Part shown: piece by piece, positions 9,309 to 17,073 of the stretch
Layout: every line of letters begins with the position of its first letter
How positions within the stretch are numbered: position 1 is the stretch's first letter
DNA from: Pontibacter coccineus
GTDB taxonomy: Bacteria > Bacteroidota > Bacteroidia > Cytophagales > Hymenobacteraceae
NCBI RefSeq assembly: GCF_030546575.1
Contig: NZ_JAUOTN010000003.1
Location: 496,001-560,000 of the forward strand
Reading direction: 5' to 3'
DNA: 64,000 nt
Program-made: the position numbers and the translations under genes
Notes under the pieces: model-generated
Told to the model about the DNA's origin: nothing
The model's database searches: none
The model's input: only the letters and a program-made list of their open reading frames with translations

Positions 9309-9977
9309 CTAGAATTTTTTCTTCCTGCTGGAGTTGTTGCGGCTGTCATAGTGGCGGCCTCCGGTGGATTTGCGTTTGGAGGCGGGATTGGCTCTGAAGC
9401 TGCTGCCTGCTGTCAGGCCCTTCAGTTCGGCAATTTCCTCTGCTGTCAGTTCGCGGTACTCGCCGGGTTGCAGCTCGCCCAGGCTAAGCGGGCCAATGGC
9501 CGGACGGATGAGGCGAAGGGTCGGGAAGCCCACAGCGGCCGTCATACGGCGCACCTGCCGGTTCATGCCCTGCGAAATCCTGATCTCTACCCAGCTTGTC
9601 GGAATGTCTTTCCGGAAGCGGATCGGTTTGGAGCGCTCCCATACCTGTGGGGCCTCTTCGAGCAGACAGGTTTTGGCGGGAGCGGTCTTCGTGTTTTTGA
9701 TCATGACCCCGCGGCGCAATTCCTCCAGCGCTTCTGCTGTAGGTATGCCATCCACCTGCACCCAATAGGTTTTCTCAATCTTAAACTTCGGGTCAGACAG
9801 GCGGTGTTGCAGGGCTTTGTCGTCTGTGAGCAGCACCAATCCCTCACTGTCGTAATCCAGCCGACCGACAGGGTAGATGTCAGGCACGGGCACAAAATCT
9901 TTGAGCGTAGCACGGCCTTCCTCGTCCGTAAACTGGGTGAGCACTTCGTAAGGTTTGTTGAGGATGAGGTATTTCAA
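9309..9977 (-). CDS. rluE: 23S rRNA pseudouridine synthase RluE-type
   Basis: The protein follows the short RluE/RsuA class without an S4 domain: LNKPYEVLTQFTDEEGR at the start, then the catalytic GRLDYDSEGLVLLT with the active Asp, then IPTSWVEIRISQG and NRQVRRMTAAVGFPTLRLIR. RluE converts U2457 of 23S rRNA (E. coli numbering) to pseudouridine. I take the TTG at 9977, directly before KYLILNKPY. A longer start at 10046 would add 23 residues translated from a degenerate GAGTTTAGGAGTT-type intergenic repeat. The last 35 residues form a basic Ser/Arg/Lys tail absent from E. coli RluE. Confidence 0.9.
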   Translation of the reverse strand: MKYLILNKPYEVLTQFTDEEGRATLKDFVPVPDIYPVGRLDYDSEGLVLLTDDKALQHRLSDPKFKIEKTYWVQVDGIPTAEALEELRRGVMIKNTKTAPAKTCLLEEAPQVWERSKPIRFRKDIPTSWVEIRISQGMNRQVRRMTAAVGFPTLRLIRPAIGPLSLGELQPGEYRELTAEEIAELKGLTAGSSFRANPASKRKSTGGRHYDSRNNSSRKKKF

Positions 9978-10169
9978 GTTTAGGAGTTTAAGTGTTGAGG
10001 AGTTTGGGAGTTTTGACTTGTAGCGACGTTGATGCGACCTGATCACGCTCGGTCAAAATTTATATGAATTAGGATTAATTTTGTTAACAACCACTTATGA
10101 AGAATCTATATTGAGAATCCTGCTAATCCTGTAAATCCCTGGAGTGGGGGGGCTGTAGAAAGATTTGGA

Positions 10170-10212
10170 CTATTAACAATTTAACCAACTAACAATCAGT
10201 AATTAACAATCA
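10170..10212. repeat. Degenerate AACAATT intergenic repeat
   Basis: A run of TTAACAATTTAACC-, CTAACAATCAG- and TTAACAATCA-type units lies roughly 10-14 nt apart. The same kind of run appears at 28428-28482 and, inverted, at 41525-41580. No gene is seen in 10047-10215. Confidence 0.5.
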
Positions 10213-10215
10213 CCC

Positions 10216-10827
10216 CTATACCTGCTCCGGCTGATGAATCTGGAACTGCAGATCCCATAATTGTTTAAGCTGGTCGTATTCGGGGCGGATGATGGAGTAG
10301 AGTACGGAGTCTTCGTTGACACCATCTACCACATAATGTTCCCGGATCACGCCCTCGAGTTGCATGCCGTAGTGCTTCAGCAGTTTGATGGAGGGGATGT
10401 TGTAGTCGGCGGCCAGTGCCTCAATGCGGCGCAGGCCCATTTCCTCGAAGCCATAAGCCAGCACGGGCCCCAATGCCTCTTTCATGTAGCCCTTTTGTTT
10501 GTAGCTATCCTCCAGCAGGGTATAGCCTACTTCCGCCCGACGGTGACTCACTACCCAGGTATGGAAACCGCAGCGGCCCATCATCGTGCCGGTAGCTTTC
10601 TCCAGTATCCTGAAGTTTTTGAAAGAGTGAAAGTACGTGGTAAGGCCCTTGCTGAACTTGTCTTTCTCCTCTGCCAGTTCCTCCGCCGACTTCAGACCCA
10701 GGTAAGCCTTTATTTCCTCGTTACTGCAGGCAATGAAAAGGTAATTGCAAATTTCCGGCGTGTACTCGCTCAGGTATAGGCGATCCGTTTCCAGTACGAC
10801 AGGTTGTGGTGCAGCGGGGCTTTTCAT
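10216..10827 (-). CDS. GNAT N-acetyltransferase, RimJ/RimL type
   Basis: This 203-residue GNAT protein follows the RimJ/RimL pattern: LETDRLYLSEYTPE at the N-terminus, GRCGFHTWVVSHRRAEVGYTL in the middle, and an acetyl-CoA loop region YKQKGYMKEALGPVLAYGFEE. It then has the conserved RRIEALAADYNIPSIKLLKHYGM. Members acetylate N-terminal amines of ribosomal proteins or small molecules; the substrate here is unknown. It starts 21 bp downstream of the VWA-protein gene on the same strand and may be co-transcribed with it. The call is firm for the family, not for the substrate. Confidence 0.88.
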   Translation of the reverse strand: MKSPAAPQPVVLETDRLYLSEYTPEICNYLFIACSNEEIKAYLGLKSAEELAEEKDKFSKGLTTYFHSFKNFRILEKATGTMMGRCGFHTWVVSHRRAEVGYTLLEDSYKQKGYMKEALGPVLAYGFEEMGLRRIEALAADYNIPSIKLLKHYGMQLEGVIREHYVVDGVNEDSVLYSIIRPEYDQLKQLWDLQFQIHQPEQV

Positions 10828-10848
10828 AAACAGAGGTATAGCTTAGGT

Positions 10849-12930
10849 TTAATAACTTCCATTGTACTTCCGCACGAACCACTCACCGCATACCAGCGCC
10901 AGGATCACAAAGAAAAGCCATTTCAGGTCCACCAGGTCGTTGAGCGATTCAGAACTGTAGATCAAATCCTTGTGCTCGGCTTTTAGGATGTCCTGCTCCA
11001 GCTGCTCCAGCTGGGCGGGATAATAAAGTTTTGAGCCGGTATTGGCGCCAAGTTGGTACAGCAGGTTGTGATCAGCCACGGCATGCAGGGCCTCCAATTG
11101 CTGCTCCTCCACCACAAACTCGCCTTTGTCTTGCTGCAACGAACCGTTGATGCGGGCCGAGGCCGTGTAGGTATAGCGGCCGCCCGGCAGGGTGCCAATG
11201 TTCACCCCGGACTGGTTTTCGCCATTGGCAAACTCAAAGGACTTTTCGGCCCCTTCCGTGTCCTTAATCCTGAGGGTGATGTTCTGTCCGTAGATTAGCT
11301 CCAGTGCTTCGTTGTAGGCCTCGGCTGCAAACCGGATTTCATCGGAGTTGCTGTATTCGTTGAGCTGCGGGTATACGTTCAGGCGCTTCTTGTTGCGGGG
11401 CGCCGTGAGCAGCTGCACCAGGTTGGTGATCAGCTTGTCGTACACAGCAGCATTTTCGTGGGTGGCCGTTTCTGTGAGGCGCCATTGCCAGGTGCCGGAA
11501 GCCAGCAACGCTGCGTTGCGTTTGTTGCCCACAGTTTGCACGGTGAGCAGCGGCTTGGTAGTCCGTACACGCCCCACCTGCTGGAATAGCACCGTTTCAG
11601 TGTTGGGGTTGAGTTGGTAGTCACCGTAAGGCACTGTGGCCGGCGGGTACTGTTGCAGGCGCTCCGTGGCCTCCTCGGCTACCTTAAAAGTGCTGAAGTT
11701 TGGGTTGACCACACTGGTTACCTCATCGGACTGCCCCGGTGTATTGATGCGGATGCCCACGTTGAGCCGGTTGAAATCGCCGATATCGCTTTGCGGACCT
11801 ACGATGTAGAGAGCAGGTAAATTCTTCTGACGTACCAGGTTGAGCGCTGCCTCGCCACCGGCTGTGCGGCCCGGCAACTGGTGAAGCACCGCTACATCGT
11901 AATCTTGCTGCTTGAGCGTGGTCAGGCCAGGTATAAACAGCTCCGTTTCGTAGTTCTCGTTCGACTCGATGGCAGCACGCAGCGCCTTGATATCGGGGTG
12001 GGGAGATGCGGCGGCTACCAGTACTTTTATCTTGCCTTTCACCACATCGATGTACGCGCTGCGGGAGTTGTTGAGTTCGGTGAACTCGCCTTGCTGCGGC
12101 AGCACTTCCACCTCGTAGTGGCGCTTGCCCAGGCCGCTGGCCATCACCTGAAAAGGCACTTGTTGCAACGGCTGCCCAGCTTTGAGGGTAACGGTTTTGC
12201 GCTCGATCACCTTCTTGTTTTCCTTCAGCTGCACCGTAACGGACGTGCCATCGAAACCCTGCTGTTGCAGTTCAGCCTCCAGCGGAAAACGGTTGCCGCT
12301 GTAGTTCACCTTATTGTAGCGCAGCGAAGCCATCACGATGTCTTTCTTTGGCACGGTGTCGCCCATGGCCACCGGGTAGATGGTATAGTTAAAATTAGCG
12401 TAAGTAGGGGAGGTGCCCTGGTTCACAATCCCATCCGAAAGCAGCACGACACCAGCCAGGTTTTGCTGCTCAAAATCAAGTTCCACCTTGCGGAGCAACT
12501 CACTTAAATTGGTCGTCTCTGCATCATATTGTAATGCACTCAGATCCTGGGGAGCCTCCGCATCACCTAAAACACGCACCTCAGTCTGTATACCTTGTTC
12601 CCGCAGTTTGCTGCGCAGATTCTGCAATCCCTGTTGCGCCTGCCGGAGCTGCACGGAATCAGAGAACAGCGCCACCGACTGTGAATTATCTACCGCAAAC
12701 ACAATGGTAGGCGACTGCGTGCTGTTGGTGACGTAGCGCACCAGCGGACCGAGCAGCAGGAAGCACAGAAAACTCACCACCACAAAGCGCACCGCCGCCA
12801 GGGTATAGTTTATACCTGCCGACCAGGGCGTCCGCTTGCTGTACAGCAGCCAGGCGTAAAGCGCCCCCACGGCCAGGCAAGCCAGGATCAGCCAGGGTGA
12901 ATAAGTCGTTATGAGGCGGAAGGAGTTCAA
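10849..12930 (-). CDS. Membrane protein with VWA-like domain
   Basis: The 693-residue protein starts with two hydrophobic helices (about 12-31 and 44-65). A von Willebrand A-type domain follows with a MIDAS-like FAVDNSQSV (D-x-S-x-S) and VVLLSDGIVNQG. The middle holds beta-rich segments that look immunoglobulin-like, and a single transmembrane helix lies near the C-terminus (LKWLFFVILALVCGEWFV). This matches the large BatA-like Bacteroidetes membrane proteins annotated only as hypothetical or VWA-domain proteins. A periplasmic binding or assembly role is inference. The start codon is TTG; no in-frame ATG precedes the first helix. Confidence 0.75.
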   Translation of the reverse strand: MNSFRLITTYSPWLILACLAVGALYAWLLYSKRTPWSAGINYTLAAVRFVVVSFLCFLLLGPLVRYVTNSTQSPTIVFAVDNSQSVALFSDSVQLRQAQQGLQNLRSKLREQGIQTEVRVLGDAEAPQDLSALQYDAETTNLSELLRKVELDFEQQNLAGVVLLSDGIVNQGTSPTYANFNYTIYPVAMGDTVPKKDIVMASLRYNKVNYSGNRFPLEAELQQQGFDGTSVTVQLKENKKVIERKTVTLKAGQPLQQVPFQVMASGLGKRHYEVEVLPQQGEFTELNNSRSAYIDVVKGKIKVLVAAASPHPDIKALRAAIESNENYETELFIPGLTTLKQQDYDVAVLHQLPGRTAGGEAALNLVRQKNLPALYIVGPQSDIGDFNRLNVGIRINTPGQSDEVTSVVNPNFSTFKVAEEATERLQQYPPATVPYGDYQLNPNTETVLFQQVGRVRTTKPLLTVQTVGNKRNAALLASGTWQWRLTETATHENAAVYDKLITNLVQLLTAPRNKKRLNVYPQLNEYSNSDEIRFAAEAYNEALELIYGQNITLRIKDTEGAEKSFEFANGENQSGVNIGTLPGGRYTYTASARINGSLQQDKGEFVVEEQQLEALHAVADHNLLYQLGANTGSKLYYPAQLEQLEQDILKAEHKDLIYSSESLNDLVDLKWLFFVILALVCGEWFVRKYNGSY

Positions 12931-12994
12931 AGAAGCTGGAAGGTTAGAAAGTTTAGATTTGGAAAGTAAACTTTGTTAGTTCTAAAGATAAAAG

Positions 12995-13041
12995 AAAAAG
13001 ACCAATGCTACTAACGTAAACGCCGCGGCATTGGTCTTTTT
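12995..13041. terminator. Bidirectional rho-independent terminator after fabG
   Basis: The arms AAAAAGACCAATGC (12995-13008) and GCATTGGTCTTTTT (13028-13041) pair perfectly and contain their own A and T tracts. It lies between the fabG stop and the start of the VWA-protein gene. Confidence 0.9.
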
Positions 13042-13049
13042 ATAATGAC

Positions 13050-13105
13050 TAATGATGAATGAATATTGAGTAATGGTGGCTTATTCAATTATTCATTCAT
13101 CATTA
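13050..13105. repeat. AT-rich inverted repeat
   Basis: TAATGATGAATGAAT (13050-13064) is repeated as its exact reverse complement at 13091-13105, giving a 15-bp stem with a 26-nt loop just downstream of fabG. It has no terminator-like T tract. It may stabilise the fabG mRNA end or be an old insertion scar. Confidence 0.6.
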
Positions 13106-13123
13106 ATAATTATTCATTATTTA

Positions 13124-13870
13124 TTACGTCAGCATACCGCCGTCTACCTGCAGCACCTGGCCGGAGATGTACGAAGACTGATCAGAGGCCAGGAAGGCAA
13201 CGGCATTGGCCACGTCCTCTGGCGTGCCACCACGCTTCAATGGAATTGCTTTTCTCCACTCGTCCACCACTTTCTGGTCGAGTTCGCCAGTCATTTCGGT
13301 TTCGATGAAGCCCGGGGCCACGGCGTTGCAGCGGATGTTGCGCGAACCCAACTCCAGCGCCACAGATTTGGTGAAGCCGATGATACCCGCTTTGGAAGCT
13401 GAGTAGTTGGCCTGGCCGGCGTTGCCCTTTATACCTACCACCGAAGTGATGTTGATGATCGAGCCGCTCTTGGCGCGCATCATGTGCTTGGTGGCACCTT
13501 TCGTTAAAGCAAACACAGATTTCAGGTTGGTATTGATCACCGCGTCCCACTGTTCTTCGGACATGCGCATCAGCAGACCGTCGCGCGTGATGCCGGCGTT
13601 GTTCACCAGGATGTCGATCTTGCCGAACTCAGCAACCACATCCTCAACCAGCTTCTCAGCCTGGGCCATGTCAGAGGCGTCGGAGCGGAAACCTTTGGCT
13701 TTGCCGCCGTTGGCAGTCAGTTCCTGCTCCAGGGCCTGGCCTTTTTCAACGCTTGAGAGGTAGGTGAACGCTACCTGGGCGCCCATCTCTACCAACTTCT
13801 CGGCGATGGCGCGACCTATACCTTTTGATGCCCCGGTTACGAGGGCTACTTTTCCTTCTAGTGCTTTCAT
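13124..13870 (-). CDS. fabG: 3-oxoacyl-[acyl-carrier-protein] reductase
   Basis: FabG reduces 3-oxoacyl-ACP with NADPH in fatty acid elongation. The 248-residue SDR protein has the cofactor motif TGASKGIG, then NNAG, the catalytic Ser in SIINITSV, YSASKAG with Tyr and Lys, and a C-terminus of VDGG type (VLQVDGGMLT). I start at the ATG at 13870 (MKALEGKVALVTG); a TTG at 13879 would add three residues and overlap the promoter element. The gene stands alone and is followed by a stem-loop terminator. Being outside a fab cluster is not unusual in Bacteroidetes. Confidence 0.95.
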   Translation of the reverse strand: MKALEGKVALVTGASKGIGRAIAEKLVEMGAQVAFTYLSSVEKGQALEQELTANGGKAKGFRSDASDMAQAEKLVEDVVAEFGKIDILVNNAGITRDGLLMRMSEEQWDAVINTNLKSVFALTKGATKHMMRAKSGSIINITSVVGIKGNAGQANYSASKAGIIGFTKSVALELGSRNIRCNAVAPGFIETEMTGELDQKVVDEWRKAIPLKRGGTPEDVANAVAFLASDQSSYISGQVLQVDGGMLT

Positions 13871-13876
13871 AGGGGC

Positions 13877-13884
13877 CAAAGTTA
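13877..13884 (-). promoter_or_regulatory. Bacteroidetes -7 element upstream of fabG
   Basis: TAACTTTG on the minus strand fits TAnnTTTG. It ends only 6 nt before the fabG ATG, so the transcript may begin at or next to the start codon. No clear -33 box is seen. Confidence 0.5.
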
Positions 13885-14147
13885 TAAAAGATTTTTTTAT
13901 TCAGAAGGGCCTCCGCATCCTCCAGTATTATTTGTCTGCAATTTTCTGATAGCTAGCCGGTTAAGGGACGGTAAACGCGATAATGTGCAATTGTGGTTGA
14001 GCCCAATAAACGTGTTTGATGCTATATGTTGCTTCTAAAATAGGATTGCAACATATTTATAATCTGAATATTGTATGGTAAATGATTTTTATTTCTATCG
14101 GTTAAACCATATTTTCGTGCCATTCTTCCAACCAAAGGTACCTTGTA

Positions 14148-15482
14148 ATGTTCAAACGTAGTGTCGGACTAGCCATCCTGATCGCGGTGTCGATGTTCGT
14201 GTTTATCACGGCAGCGCAAACAATCAGCTTCGAAAACTTCCATTTATCACAGGCAGAAAAAGCACCTGAGCCGGCACCCGAACCAGTGGCGAAAGTCAAA
14301 AAACCGGCCCCGATCATCTTCGGTATCCCCACCGACACACTCGAAATAGTAGAAGGCACGGTAGAGAGAGGGGAGAACCTCTCGGAGATTCTGGCGAGTT
14401 TCAACATCACACCCGTCACCATTGACCAACTGGCCCGCAAATCCAAAAAGATATTCGACGTGCGCCGCATCAACGCAAAGCGCAACTACATCATCCTGCA
14501 CGCCCAGGATTCCGCCCAGACGGCCCGCTACTTTATCTATGAACCAAACGAGGTAGAATATGTGATCTACGACCTGAACGGGGAACTTGACGTTCGCCTC
14601 GAGAAGCGTGAAGTGGAGGTGGTAGAGCGGGCCATTGCCGGTTTTATCGAGAGCTCCTTATTCGAGTCTATCCTGGCTACTGGCGGGTCACCGCAGTTGG
14701 TCAACCACTTCGCCGACATTTACGCCTGGCGCCTCAACCTCAGCCGTCTGCAGCCCGGCGACCATTTCAAACTGATTTACGACGAAAAGCAGGTAAACGG
14801 AAGTGTGATCGGTTTTGGGAAGATCAAGGCTGCTTATTTTGAGCACGAAGGGAAACCACTTTATGCCATTGCCTTTGAGCAGGAAGGACAGAAAGCAGGC
14901 TACTACGACCAGGACGGCAAAAGTCTGAAGAAAGCTTTCCTGAGAGAGCCGCTGGAGTACAGCCGCATCAGTTCCCGCTATACCAAGAACCGTTTCCACC
15001 CGGTGCAGAAGCGCTACAAGCCGCACCTGGGCACCGATTTTGCCGCACCGCGTGGCACGCCGATCCGAACAGTGGGTGACGGCGTGGTGCTGGAAGCTTC
15101 CTATACCCGAGGTAACGGCTACTTTGTGAAGATCAAGCACAACAAGACTTATACCACCCAATACCTGCACATGTCCAAGTTCGCGAAGGGCATCAAACGC
15201 GGCTCCCGCGTCAGTCAGGGCCAGACCATCGGTTATGTTGGCAGCACCGGACTGGCGACAGGTCCGCACCTGTGCTACCGCTTCTGGAAAAACGGCCGGC
15301 AAGTAGACGCCCTGAAAGTGAAACTGCCCTCTGCCCACCCGATCGAAAAGAAGTACAAGGATGCTTTCGAGGAAGTGAAGTCTGAGCTGGAGGGCAAACT
15401 AATGGCGATCGAGCCCAAAGGCATGCAGCAGGAACTGCTGGCTACGGAGCAACAGAAGAATTTCAATGAAGAAGAGGTATAG
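14148..15482 (+). CDS. M23-family peptidoglycan metallopeptidase
   Basis: The protein has 444 residues, an N-terminal membrane anchor (about 5-22) and a long OapA/LysM-like linker (IVEGTVERGENLSEILASFN). The C-terminal LytM domain has HLGTDFAAPRGTP supplying the first His and Asp zinc ligands and TQYLHMSKFAKG. It then has GSTGLATGPHLCYRF, where family members usually read HLHY; here the second His is Cys. M23 enzymes cut peptide cross-links in peptidoglycan and many act in cell division or wall growth. Cys can bind zinc, so loss of activity cannot be assumed. A terminator follows directly. Confidence 0.9.
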   Translation: MFKRSVGLAILIAVSMFVFITAAQTISFENFHLSQAEKAPEPAPEPVAKVKKPAPIIFGIPTDTLEIVEGTVERGENLSEILASFNITPVTIDQLARKSKKIFDVRRINAKRNYIILHAQDSAQTARYFIYEPNEVEYVIYDLNGELDVRLEKREVEVVERAIAGFIESSLFESILATGGSPQLVNHFADIYAWRLNLSRLQPGDHFKLIYDEKQVNGSVIGFGKIKAAYFEHEGKPLYAIAFEQEGQKAGYYDQDGKSLKKAFLREPLEYSRISSRYTKNRFHPVQKRYKPHLGTDFAAPRGTPIRTVGDGVVLEASYTRGNGYFVKIKHNKTYTTQYLHMSKFAKGIKRGSRVSQGQTIGYVGSTGLATGPHLCYRFWKNGRQVDALKVKLPSAHPIEKKYKDAFEEVKSELEGKLMAIEPKGMQQELLATEQQKNFNEEEV

Positions 15483-15501
15483 CGCTTAAGTTCGAGCGTA
15501 A

Positions 15502-15535
15502 CAAAAAAGGGGCGCTGCAAAGCGTCCCTTTTTTG
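15502..15535. terminator. Rho-independent terminator after the M23 peptidase gene
   Basis: CAAAAAAGGGGCGCT (15502-15516) pairs with AGCGTCCCTTTTTTG (15521-15535) through one G-T wobble, with loop GCAA. It starts 20 bp after the stop codon. Confidence 0.9.
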
Positions 15536-15607
15536 TTTTCTGATACTGACGGCTACTGTCATTAAAACATTGGCGTCGTTTCATTCTAAGTTAACTGTCC
15601 AGATTTG

Positions 15608-16179
15608 CCCTCGTTCGCGTCCCGCGAGTGTGAGCTACTGCGCGGACTCTGGCGGCTTTTCCAAATTCTTCATAATGCCCAAATGCTCTCAAATGCTCTT
15701 TCGGACATCCCTGTCCGAAAGCAAACTGTTGGGGATGTCCACATCCCCGTGCTCAGGTTTGCAGGTATAGGGGACAAGGATGTCCCCGCCAGAACTACTT
15801 TCGGACAGGGATGTCCGAAAGAGCGCTAAAACCGACACACGGGGATTAGGAAATCCCCGACCGTTTGCTTCGGGATTGATAAATCCCGAAGAGCCTTGTG
15901 GCAGAGCCTTAAAGGAGAAATCGTTTGTAGGGACAGGTCGCGACCTGTCCGAGTCGTGCACCAGCTATCATACACTGGTATACCTGCCCGAATCGCGCAC
16001 TGGCAAGCCTGCACCCTATACCTGACTCACTCTCGCCATGGTATACCTATGCAAGTCCCTACAACACACCTAACCAAGTCGTACATGAAAGTCCCTATTG
16101 AAGGGGTAGGGGGATGTAAATCGTGCACAAGTGGCGGGACGCCACCAGATAGCTCACACTCGCGGGATGCGAGCGAGGA
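15608..16179. other. Gene-free repeat mosaic A, bounded by inverted copies
   Basis: This stretch holds no convincing gene; short open frames here have no start context or family. Its left edge (15608-15637) carries a segment with CGCGTCCCGCGAGTGTG. The right edge (16149-16179) carries the near-identical reverse complement. Between them are a run of seven palindromes (15699-15950) and a tail with AATCGCGCA/AGTCGTGCA and TATACCTG units (15951-16030). The end, 16087-16127, has GGGGG-rich DNA finishing AATCGTGCA, shared with the mosaics at 28.4 and 48.3 kb. Confidence 0.7.
15699..15950. repeat. Array A of seven short palindromes
   Basis: Perfect stems lie at 15699-15720 (TTTCGGACA stem, loop TCCC), 15731-15748 (GGGGATGT, CC), 15770-15787 (GGGGACA, AGGA) and 15799-15820 (TTTCGGACA, GGGA). 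Three more lie at 15841-15858 (GGGGATT, AGGA), 15869-15890 (TTCGGGATT, GATA) and 15931-15950 (GGACAGGTCG, no loop). The first and fourth are reverse complements of each other. The linkers include GAAAGCAAAC before GGGGAT. Confidence 0.85.
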
Positions 16180-16193
16180 TATTGCAGTGTTTC

Positions 16194-16862
16194 TTACTTA
16201 GCCGGGCTTGCAGAGGAAACTGAATTCTGTCCGCAAAACTGTTTCAAATATTGAGCAGCTTCTTTCAGGCCGAGCTTTTCCGCTTTGATCCAGTCTTCGC
16301 AGGCACCACTTACGTCGCCGCTGGTATAGCGGGGGGCTCCCCGGTTGTAATAGGCTTCGGCATAGTTGGGCTGCAGGGTGATGGCGCGGCCGTAGTCGAT
16401 GATGGCGCTGCGGTAGTCTTTCAGGGCGAAGCGTACCAGGCCGCGGTTATTGTAGGTGTGCGCCTGCAACTGATCGATCGAAACGGCAGTGTTGAAATCA
16501 ATGAGCGCCCCTTTGTAGTCCTGCAGGTTATACTTCGATAGGCCACGACTTACCCAGGCTTCCAGGTGTTTAGGATCCAGCGTCAGGGCTTTGTCAAAGT
16601 CAGCAATGGCACCGCGGTAGTCCAGTATGCGGTCGCGGGCGATGCCGCGGTTAGTCATGGTGACGATGTGCTCGGGCTCCTGCTTCAGCACTTCGCTGTA
16701 CTCCTTTATAGCTTCGGTATACTTGCCCGACTTAAACTTTTGGTTACCTGCGTTAAAGTGCTGCAGGGCTGTCTTCTGCTGGGCAGGCTGCGTTACGGCA
16801 TTCTGCGGGAAAGCCGGTAGTGCAAAAAGTACGGATATAATGAGTAGTAAAATTGCTTTCAT
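16194..16862 (-). CDS. Secreted TPR-repeat protein
   Basis: This 222-residue protein has a signal peptide (MKAILLLIISVLFALPAFPQ). About four to five tetratricopeptide repeats follow, visible as FNAGNQKFKSGKYTEAIKEY, NRGIARDRILDYRGAIADFD, SRGLSKYNLQDYKGALIDF, NRGLVRFALKDYRSAIIDYG and NRGAPRYTSGDVSGACEDW. These helical repeats bind other proteins, here in the periplasm or on the outer membrane. The partner is unknown. It sits between repeat mosaic A and lpdA with no operon partner. Confidence 0.88.
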   Translation of the reverse strand: MKAILLLIISVLFALPAFPQNAVTQPAQQKTALQHFNAGNQKFKSGKYTEAIKEYSEVLKQEPEHIVTMTNRGIARDRILDYRGAIADFDKALTLDPKHLEAWVSRGLSKYNLQDYKGALIDFNTAVSIDQLQAHTYNNRGLVRFALKDYRSAIIDYGRAITLQPNYAEAYYNRGAPRYTSGDVSGACEDWIKAEKLGLKEAAQYLKQFCGQNSVSSASPAK

Positions 16863-17018
16863 GCAGTAGGGGTTACCTCATGTTATGGAGCGCAAAATAC
16901 AATAGTTCAGCCCAATACGGAATAGGTATGCAATTTTTTGTAGCAATTCTTAGTATTGTGAAGGTATAGGCTTTGTATAGTGCTACTCTTTGTGCAGATA
17001 ACGCTGTAACAGAACTGG

Positions 17019-17050
17019 TTTTGTGAAGTTGGGATTATCGTTTAATTTTG
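17019..17050 (+). promoter_or_regulatory. lpdA promoter
   Basis: TTTTG at 17019-17023 and TAATTTTG at 17043-17050 are 19 nt apart, a full match to the Bacteroidetes TTTG/TAnnTTTG promoter. Transcription should start near 17057. This rules out the GTG at 17023 and supports the ATG at 17074. Confidence 0.75.
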
Positions 17051-17073
17051 CTCAGCATTTAAAAAGAGAAACT

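Noticed and set aside
9978..10046. 23-residue N-terminal extension of RluE
   Set aside because: The added residues come from a degenerate intergenic repeat and lie before the conserved family start.
15699..15950. CRISPR array
   Set aside because: The palindromes differ from each other, the spacing is irregular, there are no equal-length spacers and no cas genes.
15570..16201. Open frames of 60-100 codons on both strands across mosaic A
   Set aside because: They are made of palindromes and repeat units, have no start context or family, and reading frames on both strands overlap each other.
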